Source: Acidobacteriaceae bacterium (GTDB taxonomy: Bacteria > Acidobacteriota > Terriglobia > Terriglobales > Acidobacteriaceae). Taken from it: a stretch of 64,000 nt of DNA. The notes beneath the pieces are model-generated. The model ran no database searches, had not been told where the DNA came from, and saw nothing but the letters and a program-made list of their open reading frames with translations. Positions 1 to 8,717 of this stretch are shown here, in pieces. Every line of letters starts with the position of its first letter. Position 1 is the stretch's first letter. Where the stretch lies: NCBI GenBank assembly GCA_003134995.1, contig PLDC01000015.1, positions 310,001 through 374,000 on the forward strand. Reading direction: 5' to 3'. Both the position numbers and the translations under genes were made by a program.

Positions 1-20
1 CGGGCCTAGAGTGTGGCGAA

Positions 21-1076
21 ATGCCAATCGATCACAACCATCCCGGAGCAACTCGCGAAATTCGTGGACAGGCTGGTGGCATTGAGCCCCATGCTCGAAA
101 CGCGATCGCCATTCTTGGCGGGCATCCGCTCTTACAAAACTCTGGAATTCCTCTCGACCTGGACTGGGTGCAGGAAGTTCGCGTGAACACCAGCGCCGTG
201 GAGCGCCGCGCCCAGACGCAGATCGCGCGAAGAACCGTGAAGAAAGAATGGCAGGCCGCCTGGCTTCTGCGGGCAATCACTTGCATGGATCTGACTACGC
301 TTTCCGGCGACGATACGGACGAGCGAGTGCGCCGCCTGTGCGCCAAAGCGCGGCATCCGGTGCAACAGGATCTCGTACAGAAGCTTGGGATCGAAGAACT
401 CGAGGTGAAGGTCGCCGCGGTTTGCGTCTATCACGTGTTCGTCGAAACCGCGCTGCACGCTTTGGAAGGCAGTGGCATCCACGTCGCTGCCGTGTCAACA
501 GGCTTCCCGGCGGGCCTGTCGCCGCTGGCCGAGCGGGTGGCGGAGATTCGGCGCTCGGTGGAGGCGGGCGCGCACGAGATCGATGTGGTGATCACGCGCG
601 CGCATGTGTTTGGCGGACGCTGGCAGGCACTGTATGACGAGATTGCCGCTTTCAAGCAAGCCTGCGGTGGCGCGCACATGAAGGTGATTCTCGCAACCGG
701 CGATCTTCTAACCTTGCGCAATGTGGCGCGCGCCAGCGTGGTGGCTATGATGGCGGGGGCCGACTTCATCAAGACCTCGACCGGCAAAGAGGCTACCAAC
801 GCGACGCTGCCGGTGGGTTTAGTGATGACTCGCGCGATTCGCGAATATGGTGAGCGCACTGGAATGGCTGTCGGTTTCAAGGCTGCCGGCGGGATTCGCA
901 CCGCGAAGCAGTCGACTGACTGGCTTGCCATGATGAAGGAAGAACTCGGGCAGTCGTGGATGCGCGCAGAATTATTTCGCTTCGGTGCAAGCGGGTTGTT
1001 GGGCGACATCGAGCGGCAATTGGAGCACCACGCGACCGGGCGCTATTCGGCGGAGTATCGGCATCCCATCGCGTAG
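21..1076 (+). CDS. deoC: Deoxyribose-phosphate aldolase
   Basis: DeoC cleaves 2-deoxyribose-5-phosphate into glyceraldehyde-3-phosphate and acetaldehyde in the cytoplasm. The Schiff-base lysine lies in FIKTSTGK (about K251), the second active-site lysine in GFKAAGG (about K287), and the acid aspartate in EIDVVI (about D188). At 351 residues it is longer than the E. coli enzyme (about 260) and nearer the longer animal-type DERA proteins; roughly 80 N-terminal residues precede the barrel. The reading frame stays open to the window edge, so the true start may lie further upstream. The next gene encodes an aldehyde dehydrogenase, which could oxidise the acetaldehyde produced (inference). Confidence 0.93.
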   Translation: MPIDHNHPGATREIRGQAGGIEPHARNAIAILGGHPLLQNSGIPLDLDWVQEVRVNTSAVERRAQTQIARRTVKKEWQAAWLLRAITCMDLTTLSGDDTDERVRRLCAKARHPVQQDLVQKLGIEELEVKVAAVCVYHVFVETALHALEGSGIHVAAVSTGFPAGLSPLAERVAEIRRSVEAGAHEIDVVITRAHVFGGRWQALYDEIAAFKQACGGAHMKVILATGDLLTLRNVARASVVAMMAGADFIKTSTGKEATNATLPVGLVMTRAIREYGERTGMAVGFKAAGGIRTAKQSTDWLAMMKEELGQSWMRAELFRFGASGLLGDIERQLEHHATGRYSAEYRHPIA

Positions 1077-1118
1077 TTGCCGATGTAGTTGCTGTCGGGA
1101 AGAATCGAGCCTATCGAC

Positions 1119-3506
1119 ATGAGCATTGCAGAAAAATTTGTGGCGATGGAGTACGGTCCCGCTCCGGAGGATCCGAAAGAAGCGCAAGCCTGGCTGGAGC
1201 GTCACGGCCATCGCTTCGGGCACTTCATTAACGGCGCGTGGCAAGCGCCAGCCGCGGGCGAATATTTCGATACGGTCGATCCTTCCAACGGAGAGAAGCT
1301 CGCTTCGGTTGCGCAAGGATCGTCCGCTGATGTCGATGCCGCGGTGCAGGCTGCGCGCGCGGCTTATCCGAAATGGCTTGCGCTTACGCCCCATGTGCGG
1401 GCGCGATATTTATATGCTCTGGCGCGGTTGGTGCAGAAGCATGCGCGCCTTCTCGCTGTTCTGGAAACGATGGACAATGGAAAGCCGATCCGCGAGAGCC
1501 GCGATATCGATATTCCGCTAGTGGCGCGGCATTTTTATTACCACGCGGGCTGGGCGCAACTTCTTGAGCAGGAATTTCCTGAGTACGAGCCTTGCGGCGT
1601 TGTAGGGCAAATTATCCCCTGGAATTTTCCGTTGCTCATGGCGGCGTGGAAAATTGCCCCGGCTCTGGCCACTGGAAATACAGTGGTGCTCAAGCCTGCA
1701 GAATTCACTCCGCTGACCGCGATCGCGTTTGCTGAGTTGTGCCAGGAAGCGGGGTTGCCTGCTGGAGTCGTCAACATTGTGACTGGAGACGGAGCGACCG
1801 GCGAGGCGTTGGTGAAACATCCTGACGTGGACAAGATTGCGTTCACTGGCTCGACCGAAGTCGGACGCGCGATTCGCAGTGCGACCGCTGCAACTCACAA
1901 GCGGCTGTCGCTTGAGCTTGGAGGGAAATCTCCGTTCATCATTTTCGACGATGCTGATTTGGATAGCGCGGTCGAGGGATTGGTCGACGGAATCTGGTTC
2001 AACCAGGGGCAGGTTTGTTGTGCGGGTTCGCGTCTGTTGATGCAGGAAAGCATTGCCGAGCCTTTGATCGCCAAAATTCGCGAGCGCATGAGCAGCCTGC
2101 GCGTGGGCTTGCCTTTGGATAAGGCAATCGACATCGGCGCGATTGTGGCGCGCGTGCAACTTGATCGCATTCATCGCATGGTCGGACAGGGAATCGCGGA
2201 GGGCGCGACGTGCTGGCAGCCGGAGGTCGCTTTGCCAGCGAAAGGCTTTTATTATCCGCCGACTTTGTTGAGCAATGTGCATCCTACATCGATCGTCGCG
2301 CAGCAGGAGATCTTCGGACCTGTGCTGGCCGCGATGACGTTTCGCACTCCGAGAGAAGCGGTGGAGTTGGCGAACAATACCGTGTATGGCTTGGCGGCGT
2401 GCGTTTGGAGCGAGAACATTAATGTGGCATTGCATGTTGCCGCGCAACTGAAAGCTGGAGTCGTGTGGGTAAACTGCACGAACCTGTTCGACGCTTCCTG
2501 CGGCTTCGGTGGCTATCGCGAAAGCGGATATGGCCGCGAAGGCGGCAAGGAGGGCTTGCTGGAATATCTGCAGCCGTCCTGGTTTAAGAATGCTCCTGCG
2601 TTGCCCGCTGTGCCTGCGTCCGCGCCCGCCGAGCCGCAGTCAGAAGATGAACGAACTGGACCTCCAGCCATCGATCGCACGGTGAAACTCTACATTGGCG
2701 GCAAGCAGGTGCGGCCGGATTCTGGCTACAGCATGGAAGTGCGTTCAGCGGATGGGCATTTATTGGGCGAAGCATCGCTTGGCAATCGCAAGGACATTCG
2801 CAACGCGGTCGAGGCTGCGCGCAAGGCGGAAGCATGGGCAAGAGCTACCGCGCACAATCGAGCGCAGGTTCTTTACTACTGCGCTGAAAATCTTTCTCGA
2901 CGGCGTGACGAAATTATCCGCGGGATTACCCCAGTCGTCGGAGCGAAGCGAGCTGCAGCTGAACTCGATCTCGGCATCGAGCGCATTTTTTCTTATGCGG
3001 CATGGGCCGATAAGTTTGATGGCGCGGTGCATAGTCCTCCGTTTCGGAATATTGCGATTGCGATGAACGAGCCGATCGGAACTCTCGGCATCGTCTGTCC
3101 GAAGGAAGCGCCGCTGTTGGGTTTTCTTTCTCTGGTGCTTCCGGCTTTGGCCGTGGGCAACACCGTTATCGCGGTGCCGTCGGAGGCATACCCGCTGATC
3201 ACCGCCGATCTCTATCAACTGTTCGACACCAGCGACCTGCCGGGCGGCGTGGTGAATATTGTGACGGGGTATGCTTCGCAACTTTTGAAAGTGCTGGCTG
3301 AGCACGACGATGTGGATGCTATTTGGTCCTTCGGCGACGAAGCGAATGCCGCTGCCGCGAAAGCGATGTCGATCGGCAATCTGAAACAAGTCTGGACCAA
3401 CGAAGGCCGAGCCATCGACTGGTTCAATCCGAAGCTGGCCGAAGGGCGCTGGTTTCTCGAGCATGCTACGCAGGTGAAAAATATTTGGGTTCCTTACGGC
3501 GAATAA
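1119..3506 (+). CDS. ALDH16-like two-domain aldehyde dehydrogenase
   Basis: NAD(P)-dependent aldehyde oxidation is predicted for the first domain (about residues 30-490): catalytic Cys about 300 in NQGQVCCAGSR, general-base Glu about 266 in LELGGKSP, and the cofactor motif IIPWNFP. A Pro/Ala-rich linker leads to a second, shorter ALDH-like domain (about 530-795) that I see without a catalytic Cys motif. Total length (about 795) matches the ALDH16 family, known for an active plus a degenerate domain. The frame also offers a TTG at 1089, but ATG 1119 gives the more natural N-terminus. It follows deoC by about 40 bases, probably as one transcript. Confidence 0.87.
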   Translation: MSIAEKFVAMEYGPAPEDPKEAQAWLERHGHRFGHFINGAWQAPAAGEYFDTVDPSNGEKLASVAQGSSADVDAAVQAARAAYPKWLALTPHVRARYLYALARLVQKHARLLAVLETMDNGKPIRESRDIDIPLVARHFYYHAGWAQLLEQEFPEYEPCGVVGQIIPWNFPLLMAAWKIAPALATGNTVVLKPAEFTPLTAIAFAELCQEAGLPAGVVNIVTGDGATGEALVKHPDVDKIAFTGSTEVGRAIRSATAATHKRLSLELGGKSPFIIFDDADLDSAVEGLVDGIWFNQGQVCCAGSRLLMQESIAEPLIAKIRERMSSLRVGLPLDKAIDIGAIVARVQLDRIHRMVGQGIAEGATCWQPEVALPAKGFYYPPTLLSNVHPTSIVAQQEIFGPVLAAMTFRTPREAVELANNTVYGLAACVWSENINVALHVAAQLKAGVVWVNCTNLFDASCGFGGYRESGYGREGGKEGLLEYLQPSWFKNAPALPAVPASAPAEPQSEDERTGPPAIDRTVKLYIGGKQVRPDSGYSMEVRSADGHLLGEASLGNRKDIRNAVEAARKAEAWARATAHNRAQVLYYCAENLSRRRDEIIRGITPVVGAKRAAAELDLGIERIFSYAAWADKFDGAVHSPPFRNIAIAMNEPIGTLGIVCPKEAPLLGFLSLVLPALAVGNTVIAVPSEAYPLITADLYQLFDTSDLPGGVVNIVTGYASQLLKVLAEHDDVDAIWSFGDEANAAAAKAMSIGNLKQVWTNEGRAIDWFNPKLAEGRWFLEHATQVKNIWVPYGE

Positions 3507-3698
3507 GCGGGTGGCGAATGACTGAGCTGTCGCGAGCTCGTGTTGCGAATCTCTCGTGGCGGCGTCAGCCACAGTCGAATCCGAATTGCTTTTGTTCTGG
3601 CTCCGGACTAGCATGAATTCGTAATTTCCATCCGGCATCTTTGGCATCCTGTCATGCCAATCCGTGTTCGATCTACGTGCTGATCTAAGGAGGATCAT

Positions 3699-5204
3699 AT
3701 GGGCATCGCAGTATCACCGCAGATTCATCCCCAGGTTGCGGATTTCCTCGAAAAACCGCGCAAGATGTTGATCAATGGCAAATGGGTAAACGCCCTCTCA
3801 GGCAAAACTTTTCCCACTTACAACCCGGCCACCGGCGAGGTTCTGGCGCAAGTGGCGGAGGGCGATCGTGACGATGTAGAAGAAGCTGTAAAGGCCGCAC
3901 GCAAAGCTTTTGACCAAGGCCCATGGCGTCGACTGACCGCGTCTGAGCGCGGACGGCTCATTTGGAAGCTCGCAGATTTACTCGAAACTCACACGGAAGA
4001 ATTCGCCTACCTCGAGAGCCTCGACAACGGGAAGCCTCTCACTATCGCGAGAGCCGCCGATGTGCCGCTGGCTGTCGATCTATTTCGCTACATGGCGGGA
4101 TGGGCGACGAAGATCGAAGGCAACACGATTCCTTTGTCGGTTCCCTATACTCCGGGAGCGAAGTATCTTGCCTACACGCTGCGAGAGCCAGTCGGAGTTG
4201 CGGCACAAATCATTCCGTGGAATTTTCCGCTGCTGATGGCGGCGTGGAAGCTGGGTCCGGCGCTGGCCTGCGGATGCACCGTGGTGTTGAAGCCGGCGGA
4301 GCAAACGCCGCTTTCGGCGCTGCGTCTCGGCGAACTGATTATGGAAGCCGGATTCCCCGAGGGCGTGGTGAACATTGTGCCGGGCTTCGGCGAGACGGCA
4401 GGCGCAGCGCTGGCTGCGCATCCCGACGTGGACAAAGTAGCTTTCACCGGTTCCACGGAAGTTGGGAAGCTGATCGTGCGCGCTGCGACCGGCAATCTGA
4501 AGAAAGTATCGCTGGAACTTGGCGGTAAATCTCCCAACGTCGTGTTCAAAGATGCTGATCTCGATTCGGCGATTCCCGGGGCCGCGAGCGCAATCTTCTT
4601 TAATCACGGCCAGTGTTGCTGCGCCGGATCGCGGCTCTACATCGAGAAACCCATCTTCGACCGTGTCGTCGAAGGTGTCGCAGAACAGGCGAAGAAAATC
4701 AATGTAGGCTCGGGTCTGGATCCCGAGACGAGCATGGGGCCGCTCGTCTCCGAAGAGCAGCTAAACCGGGTCTGCGGCTTCTTGGAGGCCGGTTTCTCCG
4801 AGGGCGCCAAAGCCATTTCCGGCGGTCATAGGAAAGGCGACAAAGGCTATTTCGTGGAACCTACTGTCCTGGTGAACACGAGCGAAGACATGAAGGTGGT
4901 GCGAGAGGAAATCTTTGGGCCGGTGGTAACGGCGATGCCGTTCGACGATCCCGAGGAACTTATGTCTCGCGCCAATAATAGCGAATACGGCCTGGCTGCT
5001 GCCGTCTGGACCCGAGACATCGGCAAGGCTCACCGCACCGCGGAACTTCTGCGCGCAGGTACGGTGTGGATCAACTGCTATAACATCTTCGACGCCGCGC
5101 TGCCGTTCGGCGGATACAAGCAATCCGGATGGGGCCGTGAGATGGGGCACGATGTTCTGAACAATTACACGCAGACCAAGGCTGTTTGCACCAGAATAGC
5201 CTAG
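3699..5204 (+). CDS. NAD-dependent aldehyde dehydrogenase
   Basis: A standard-length (501 aa) ALDH1/2-type enzyme that oxidises aldehydes to carboxylates. It has the IIPWNFP cofactor motif, Glu about 273 in LELGGKSP, catalytic Cys about 307 in GQCCCAGSR and the C-terminal PFGGYKQSG oligomerisation motif. A strong AAGGAGG Shine-Dalgarno lies six bases before the ATG. The 190-base gap after the ALDH16-like gene suggests its own promoter or a processed transcript. With deoC and the ALDH16-like gene it could form a deoxyribose/acetaldehyde module, but the real substrate cannot be read from sequence. Confidence 0.93.
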   Translation: MGIAVSPQIHPQVADFLEKPRKMLINGKWVNALSGKTFPTYNPATGEVLAQVAEGDRDDVEEAVKAARKAFDQGPWRRLTASERGRLIWKLADLLETHTEEFAYLESLDNGKPLTIARAADVPLAVDLFRYMAGWATKIEGNTIPLSVPYTPGAKYLAYTLREPVGVAAQIIPWNFPLLMAAWKLGPALACGCTVVLKPAEQTPLSALRLGELIMEAGFPEGVVNIVPGFGETAGAALAAHPDVDKVAFTGSTEVGKLIVRAATGNLKKVSLELGGKSPNVVFKDADLDSAIPGAASAIFFNHGQCCCAGSRLYIEKPIFDRVVEGVAEQAKKINVGSGLDPETSMGPLVSEEQLNRVCGFLEAGFSEGAKAISGGHRKGDKGYFVEPTVLVNTSEDMKVVREEIFGPVVTAMPFDDPEELMSRANNSEYGLAAAVWTRDIGKAHRTAELLRAGTVWINCYNIFDAALPFGGYKQSGWGREMGHDVLNNYTQTKAVCTRIA

Positions 5205-5218
5205 GTGGTTGCTCAACA

Positions 5219-5251
5219 AAAAAGGACGGCGGATTTTCCGCCGTCCTTTTT
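5219..5251. terminator. Bidirectional intrinsic terminator
   Basis: Perfect 10-bp stem GGACGGCGGA / TCCGCCGTCC with a TTT loop, flanked by A5 on the left and T5 on the right. It sits between the ALDH gene (plus) and pyrR (minus), so it can end both transcripts. Confidence 0.9.
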
Positions 5252-5294
5252 ATTTTAGGGTGCGTTATTTTGTAATGCTTATCTCTCGACGACT

Positions 5295-5864
5295 CTACCG
5301 CTCCATGAGCAAAACTTTTTCCGCCTCGTCAATCTCAGTCAGTTTGACCTCGATTACTTCGTTCATGGTGGTCTGAACATTGCGGCCGACAAAGCTGGCC
5401 TCGACGGGAAGTTCTCGATGTCCGCGGTCGATCAGCACGCACAACTGCACTCGCCGTGGGCGGCCGTGCGAAAACAGTGCGTCCATCGCGGCCCGCACCG
5501 TGCGTCCGGTAAAAAGAACGTCGTCGACCAAAACGATATTCATGTCTTCAATCGAAAACCCAATCTCTCTCTCTTGCACAACCGGCTTGGGCCCGAGCGT
5601 TGAAAGATCGTCGCGATAAAAAGTGATGTCCAGCGTGCCCACAGGAACCGGCGCGTTCTCGATGCGGGTAATGATTTTTCCGAGGCGCTCTGCGATGGGC
5701 ACGCCTCGGCGCCGAATCCCGACTAAGCCCAAGCCTTCGACGCCTCCATTTTTTTCGACGATCTCATAGGCCAAACGGACCAGCGTGCGCTCGATTTCAG
5801 ATGCCGACATCAGCTGCGCCTTCTGGCGCAAACCCGTCTTGCGGGAAGGACTTTTCGCATTCAT
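5295..5864 (-). CDS. pyrR: PyrR, pyrimidine regulator / uracil phosphoribosyltransferase
   Basis: PyrR proteins bind UMP and pyr-operon leader RNA in many bacteria and have a weak uracil phosphoribosyltransferase activity. The 189-residue protein shows the type I PRTase fold: the PRPP-binding loop VLVDDVLFTGRT at about 110-121, GIRRRG near 50, and LIDRGHRELP near 145, all typical of PyrR. The basic first 15 residues are an extension. No pyr biosynthesis gene or obvious anti-antiterminator leader is next to it, so whether it regulates RNA here is unknown. Confidence 0.92.
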   Translation of the reverse strand: MNAKSPSRKTGLRQKAQLMSASEIERTLVRLAYEIVEKNGGVEGLGLVGIRRRGVPIAERLGKIITRIENAPVPVGTLDITFYRDDLSTLGPKPVVQEREIGFSIEDMNIVLVDDVLFTGRTVRAAMDALFSHGRPRRVQLCVLIDRGHRELPVEASFVGRNVQTTMNEVIEVKLTEIDEAEKVLLMER

Positions 5865-6023
5865 CGCCGAATGTGCCTCATGATTCTGGATTTATAGACC
5901 TGGCGTGGTGCAATCGCCGGGACAAACTTGCCCGGCACGACGGCTTCTCACTGTATTGAACGCAGCGTCAGAGGTCAAGCGAGACTCAGGCGCACAAACG
6001 AACTACGTTGCCAATCATCGCGG

Positions 6024-6053
6024 TTGGCAATTATGCACACAGCCAAATAGAAT
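6024..6053 (+). promoter_or_regulatory. Promoter, leaderless-type
   Basis: TTGGCA (6024-6029), 18-base spacer, TAGAAT (6048-6053), then nine bases to the TTG start at 6063. The predicted RNA would begin at or within a few bases of the start codon, and no Shine-Dalgarno is visible. Confidence 0.5.
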
Positions 6054-6062
6054 CCTTAGACC

Positions 6063-7133
6063 TTGGAACCCATAACGCATTTCCTCACGGGCGCGTGCCT
6101 GGGCCGCGCTGGACTCAACCGCAAGACTGCGCTGGCTACGCTCACCCTTACGCTCGCCGCCGAGGCACCCGATCTCGACGTGCTAAGCCGCTTCGGCGGT
6201 CCGGCCTTCGGTTTCGCCCATCATCGCGGCTTCACTCATTCTTTTCTCGGACTTCCGCTCGACGCCGCTGCGGTAGTCGGCTTCGTCTATCTGATCTGGC
6301 GCCTGCGCGGACGCAAGGTGAAGGATCCGAACCTTCCGCCGCGCTGGGGATTGCTTTTTCTCTACGCTTGTCTCGCGGGGGTCAGTCACATTCTGCTCGA
6401 CTTCACCAATAATTACGGCGTTCGCCCGTTCTGGCCTTTCTCTGAGAAGTGGTATTCCTGGGACATCGTTTTCATCTTCGAGCCGATTCTGTTCGGGTTT
6501 CTCCTGCTCGGATTAATCGTCCCGTCTTTTTTCTCGTTGATCGACAACGAGGTCGGCGCGCGCTCGCGCGGGCCCCGAGGCCGCGTCGCCGCCACTCTTG
6601 CGCTGCTCGGCGTGATTTTGCTGTGGGGCTTGCGCGATTATGAGCATCGCCGCGCCGTCAGCGCCCTTGGCGCCCGAACGTATCAAGGCGCTGAGCCGCT
6701 GCGCGCGTCGGCTTATCCCACCATGACGAATCCGTTTCACTGGTATGGCGTGGTGGAAACTCCCGCTTTCTTCGCTCTGGCTCCGGTGGATTCTCTCGGG
6801 CCGGAAGTTGATCCCGAGGGACGTCTGGAAATCCGCTACAAGCCGGAAGAAACGCCGGTCACGCTAGCTGCGAAAAATTCCTACCTCGGACGCGTTTATC
6901 TCGACTGGGCGCAATATCCAATCACCGAAACAGAAACGCTGGATTCGCCAGAAGCAGGTTACATCGTTGAGTTCGTGGACCTGCGCTTCGTCCAGTTGCC
7001 CAGCCTGCTGAATCGCCGGAGTGAACGAAACCGGGCGCTCGCTGCCGGCGTTCGACTCGATAAGAACTTGCAAGTCATGGGCGACGTCTACGGTTCCGGC
7101 AAGAAGCGGGTGACCGTCCCGGAGCCGCATTGA
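6063..7133 (+). CDS. Membrane-bound metal-dependent hydrolase (YdjM/DUF457 family)
   Basis: A 356-residue protein starting at TTG with the family-typical N-terminus MEPITHFLTG. Conserved polar motifs PDLD (near 37), HHRGFTHS (near 52-59) and HILLD (near 103) likely form the metal site; hydrophobic stretches at about 60-80, 90-110, 140-160 and 178-195 are membrane segments. The C-terminal 150 residues are soluble. The family is called metal-dependent hydrolase by motif, and no substrate is established. The neighbouring DUF6580-type gene is also a membrane protein. Confidence 0.8.
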   Translation: MEPITHFLTGACLGRAGLNRKTALATLTLTLAAEAPDLDVLSRFGGPAFGFAHHRGFTHSFLGLPLDAAAVVGFVYLIWRLRGRKVKDPNLPPRWGLLFLYACLAGVSHILLDFTNNYGVRPFWPFSEKWYSWDIVFIFEPILFGFLLLGLIVPSFFSLIDNEVGARSRGPRGRVAATLALLGVILLWGLRDYEHRRAVSALGARTYQGAEPLRASAYPTMTNPFHWYGVVETPAFFALAPVDSLGPEVDPEGRLEIRYKPEETPVTLAAKNSYLGRVYLDWAQYPITETETLDSPEAGYIVEFVDLRFVQLPSLLNRRSERNRALAAGVRLDKNLQVMGDVYGSGKKRVTVPEPH

Positions 7134-7147
7134 GCGAGAGAACTCGT

Positions 7148-7190
7148 GTGGGGACGGACGCATTCGTCCGTCCAGCGAGCGCAGCGAGCC
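7148..7190. repeat. Dispersed palindromic repeat, copy 1
   Basis: GTGGGGAC opening, 9-bp stem GGACGGACG / CGTCCGTCC with CATT loop, then a GCGAGCGCAGCGAGC tail. Same architecture as copies at 7851, 20031 (inverted), 22516, 22645 (inverted) and 45781. Confidence 0.8.
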
Positions 7191-7273
7191 CTTGAGGGAA
7201 CAGCCGACAGTGAGCGGCGCTTGACGTACCCACCCTCTCGCGCCCAGAATAATAATTCGTTTCCGAGGTGCTC

Positions 7274-7834
7274 ATGCTGCCCTATCTATTTATCCTGCTC
7301 GCCATCGCCGTCCGCTTTCTGCCCTTCGCGGGCCAGTTCAATGTTCTGCCGCACGCCTGGCACTTCACGCCGATCGCGGCCTCGCTCTTGTTCTTTGGAG
7401 CCCGCGGTTCCAAGCGTCAAATGTGGATACCCCTGGTGTTGCTCGCGGCGACCGACGTTGTTCTCACCAAGTTCATCTATTCGTACAGTCTCTCGTGGGA
7501 CCATCTCGTTACCTGGGCATGGTACGCGGCAATCCTGTGGCTGGGAACGGGTCTGCGGGAGAAGTCCGGCCCGGTTCGCGTCATCGGAGCAGCGCTTGCC
7601 AGCTCGGTTTCGTTTTTCCTTATCAGCAACTTTGCGGTGTGGGCCGCCTGGCAGATGTATCCCAAGAATCTCAGCGGATTGATGATGTCTTATGCCGCTG
7701 GTCTTCCGTTTTTTCGCGGGACGGTTGAAAGCGATGTCTTCTTCTCGGTAGCATTTTTCGGAGTGCCGGTATTCCTGCACGCGCTCGCCGGCTGGATGCA
7801 CAAGACAGCAGGAGACCACGTGGCAGCCGCGTAG
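7274..7834 (+). CDS. DUF6580-type integral membrane protein
   Basis: A hydrophobic protein of about 186 residues with five or six predicted membrane segments and the N-terminal feature HFTPIAA, typical of DUF6580 putative transport proteins. Start chosen at ATG 7274 because GAGG lies five bases upstream; a GTG two codons earlier is also in frame. It follows the hydrolase gene by 140 bases that contain a palindromic repeat. No energising partner is adjacent and the substrate is unknown. Confidence 0.72.
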   Translation: MLPYLFILLAIAVRFLPFAGQFNVLPHAWHFTPIAASLLFFGARGSKRQMWIPLVLLAATDVVLTKFIYSYSLSWDHLVTWAWYAAILWLGTGLREKSGPVRVIGAALASSVSFFLISNFAVWAAWQMYPKNLSGLMMSYAAGLPFFRGTVESDVFFSVAFFGVPVFLHALAGWMHKTAGDHVAAA

Positions 7835-7850
7835 CGGTAGAACAGCCCAC

Positions 7851-7893
7851 GTGGGGACGGCCGACTCGGCTGTCCGCCGAGCGAAGCGAGGTG
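7851..7893. repeat. Dispersed palindromic repeat, copy 2
   Basis: GTGGGGACGGCCGA / TCGGCTGTCC stem with one G-T pair and CTC region as loop, followed by GCCGAGCGAAGCGAGG. Lies between convergent genes and could also act as a weak terminator. Confidence 0.75.
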
Positions 7894-7916
7894 TCCGCTC
7901 AAAGATAGGTCGAGAG

Positions 7917-8537
7917 CTAGTTGCTCTGTGCTTTCCGCTTCTTACTTCGCCGCATCAGCAACCACACCAGCACTCCTCCGGCAATCGCGCCTAGTAGCCA
8001 CGCGAAATGCTGCCGCACCATCGTTCCCGTCAGTTCCACAATCTGCGGCCCGAACCAAAGCGTCAGCAACGCAAGCGTCAGAAAGCGCACGAACCTGCCT
8101 GCGAACATCGCCGCCACAAAATCGCGAAACCGCATTTCAAACACCGCCGCGCCCAACACAAAGATTTTGAATGGCATCGGCGGCGGCAGCATGGCCGGAA
8201 ACATCAGCGCCCAGAATTCGTGCTCTTCAAACGAGCGGTGAATTCGCTGAAAGCGCTCCCCTGTAATCCGCTTGCGTAGCACTTTCTCGCCTCCGAGATA
8301 ACCAATGATGTACAGCGGGATGCTGCCGATGACCGACCCCAGCGAAGCCATTAGCACATAAAACAGCAGCTTTCGATGATCCTGATACACGTAGTAGGCG
8401 ACAATTGCATCCACAGGCATGCCCAGCAGCGCGGAATCGGCGAACGCGATCGCGAAGACTCCCCAGATGCCGAGCGGCGTGAGCACGTGCAGAATCCAAG
8501 CCGTATACCTCGCCAGAATGTGTCCAATGGTTTTCAA
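7917..8537 (-). CDS. VTT/DedA-like membrane protein (SNARE-associated family)
   Basis: A 206-residue inner-membrane protein of the VTT (YqaA/DedA) family, which includes proposed lipid scramblases or flippases and transporters. Visible: hydrophobic segments at about 15-40, 55-80, 140-160 and 175-195, a GSxxGSIPLYxIGYLGG-like core near 67-85, an FPAMLPPPMPFK re-entrant segment near 113-124 and a basic C-terminus (RRSKKRK). It stands alone, convergent with the DUF6580 gene. Substrate unknown. Confidence 0.82.
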   Translation of the reverse strand: MKTIGHILARYTAWILHVLTPLGIWGVFAIAFADSALLGMPVDAIVAYYVYQDHRKLLFYVLMASLGSVIGSIPLYIIGYLGGEKVLRKRITGERFQRIHRSFEEHEFWALMFPAMLPPPMPFKIFVLGAAVFEMRFRDFVAAMFAGRFVRFLTLALLTLWFGPQIVELTGTMVRQHFAWLLGAIAGGVLVWLLMRRSKKRKAQSN

Positions 8538-8705
8538 AAGGAAATTCAGTCTACGTGAAAAGGCGCTTCGTATTCACCATGCTGTAACATTTCGCGCCTG
8601 CCGGGAGCTAATCCCTTTGTTTACTTGAGAGTTAATCGGATTACCTTCTCAGTTACCACGCACCAATTTTGTTGCACATTTCATCACCCAGTAACATTCC
8701 CCCGC

Positions 8706-8711
8706 TATAAC
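8706..8711 (+). promoter_or_regulatory. -10-like hexamer of the phosphoesterase gene
   Basis: TATAAC six bases before the ATG at 8718; no Shine-Dalgarno. No convincing -35 at the right distance. Confidence 0.35.
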
Positions 8712-8717
8712 TAAATT

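Noticed and set aside
1518-2447. 309-codon minus-strand frame opposite the ALDH16-like gene
   Set aside because: Antisense shadow of a GC-rich gene; low-complexity Arg-rich product, no start signal and a strong gene on the other strand.
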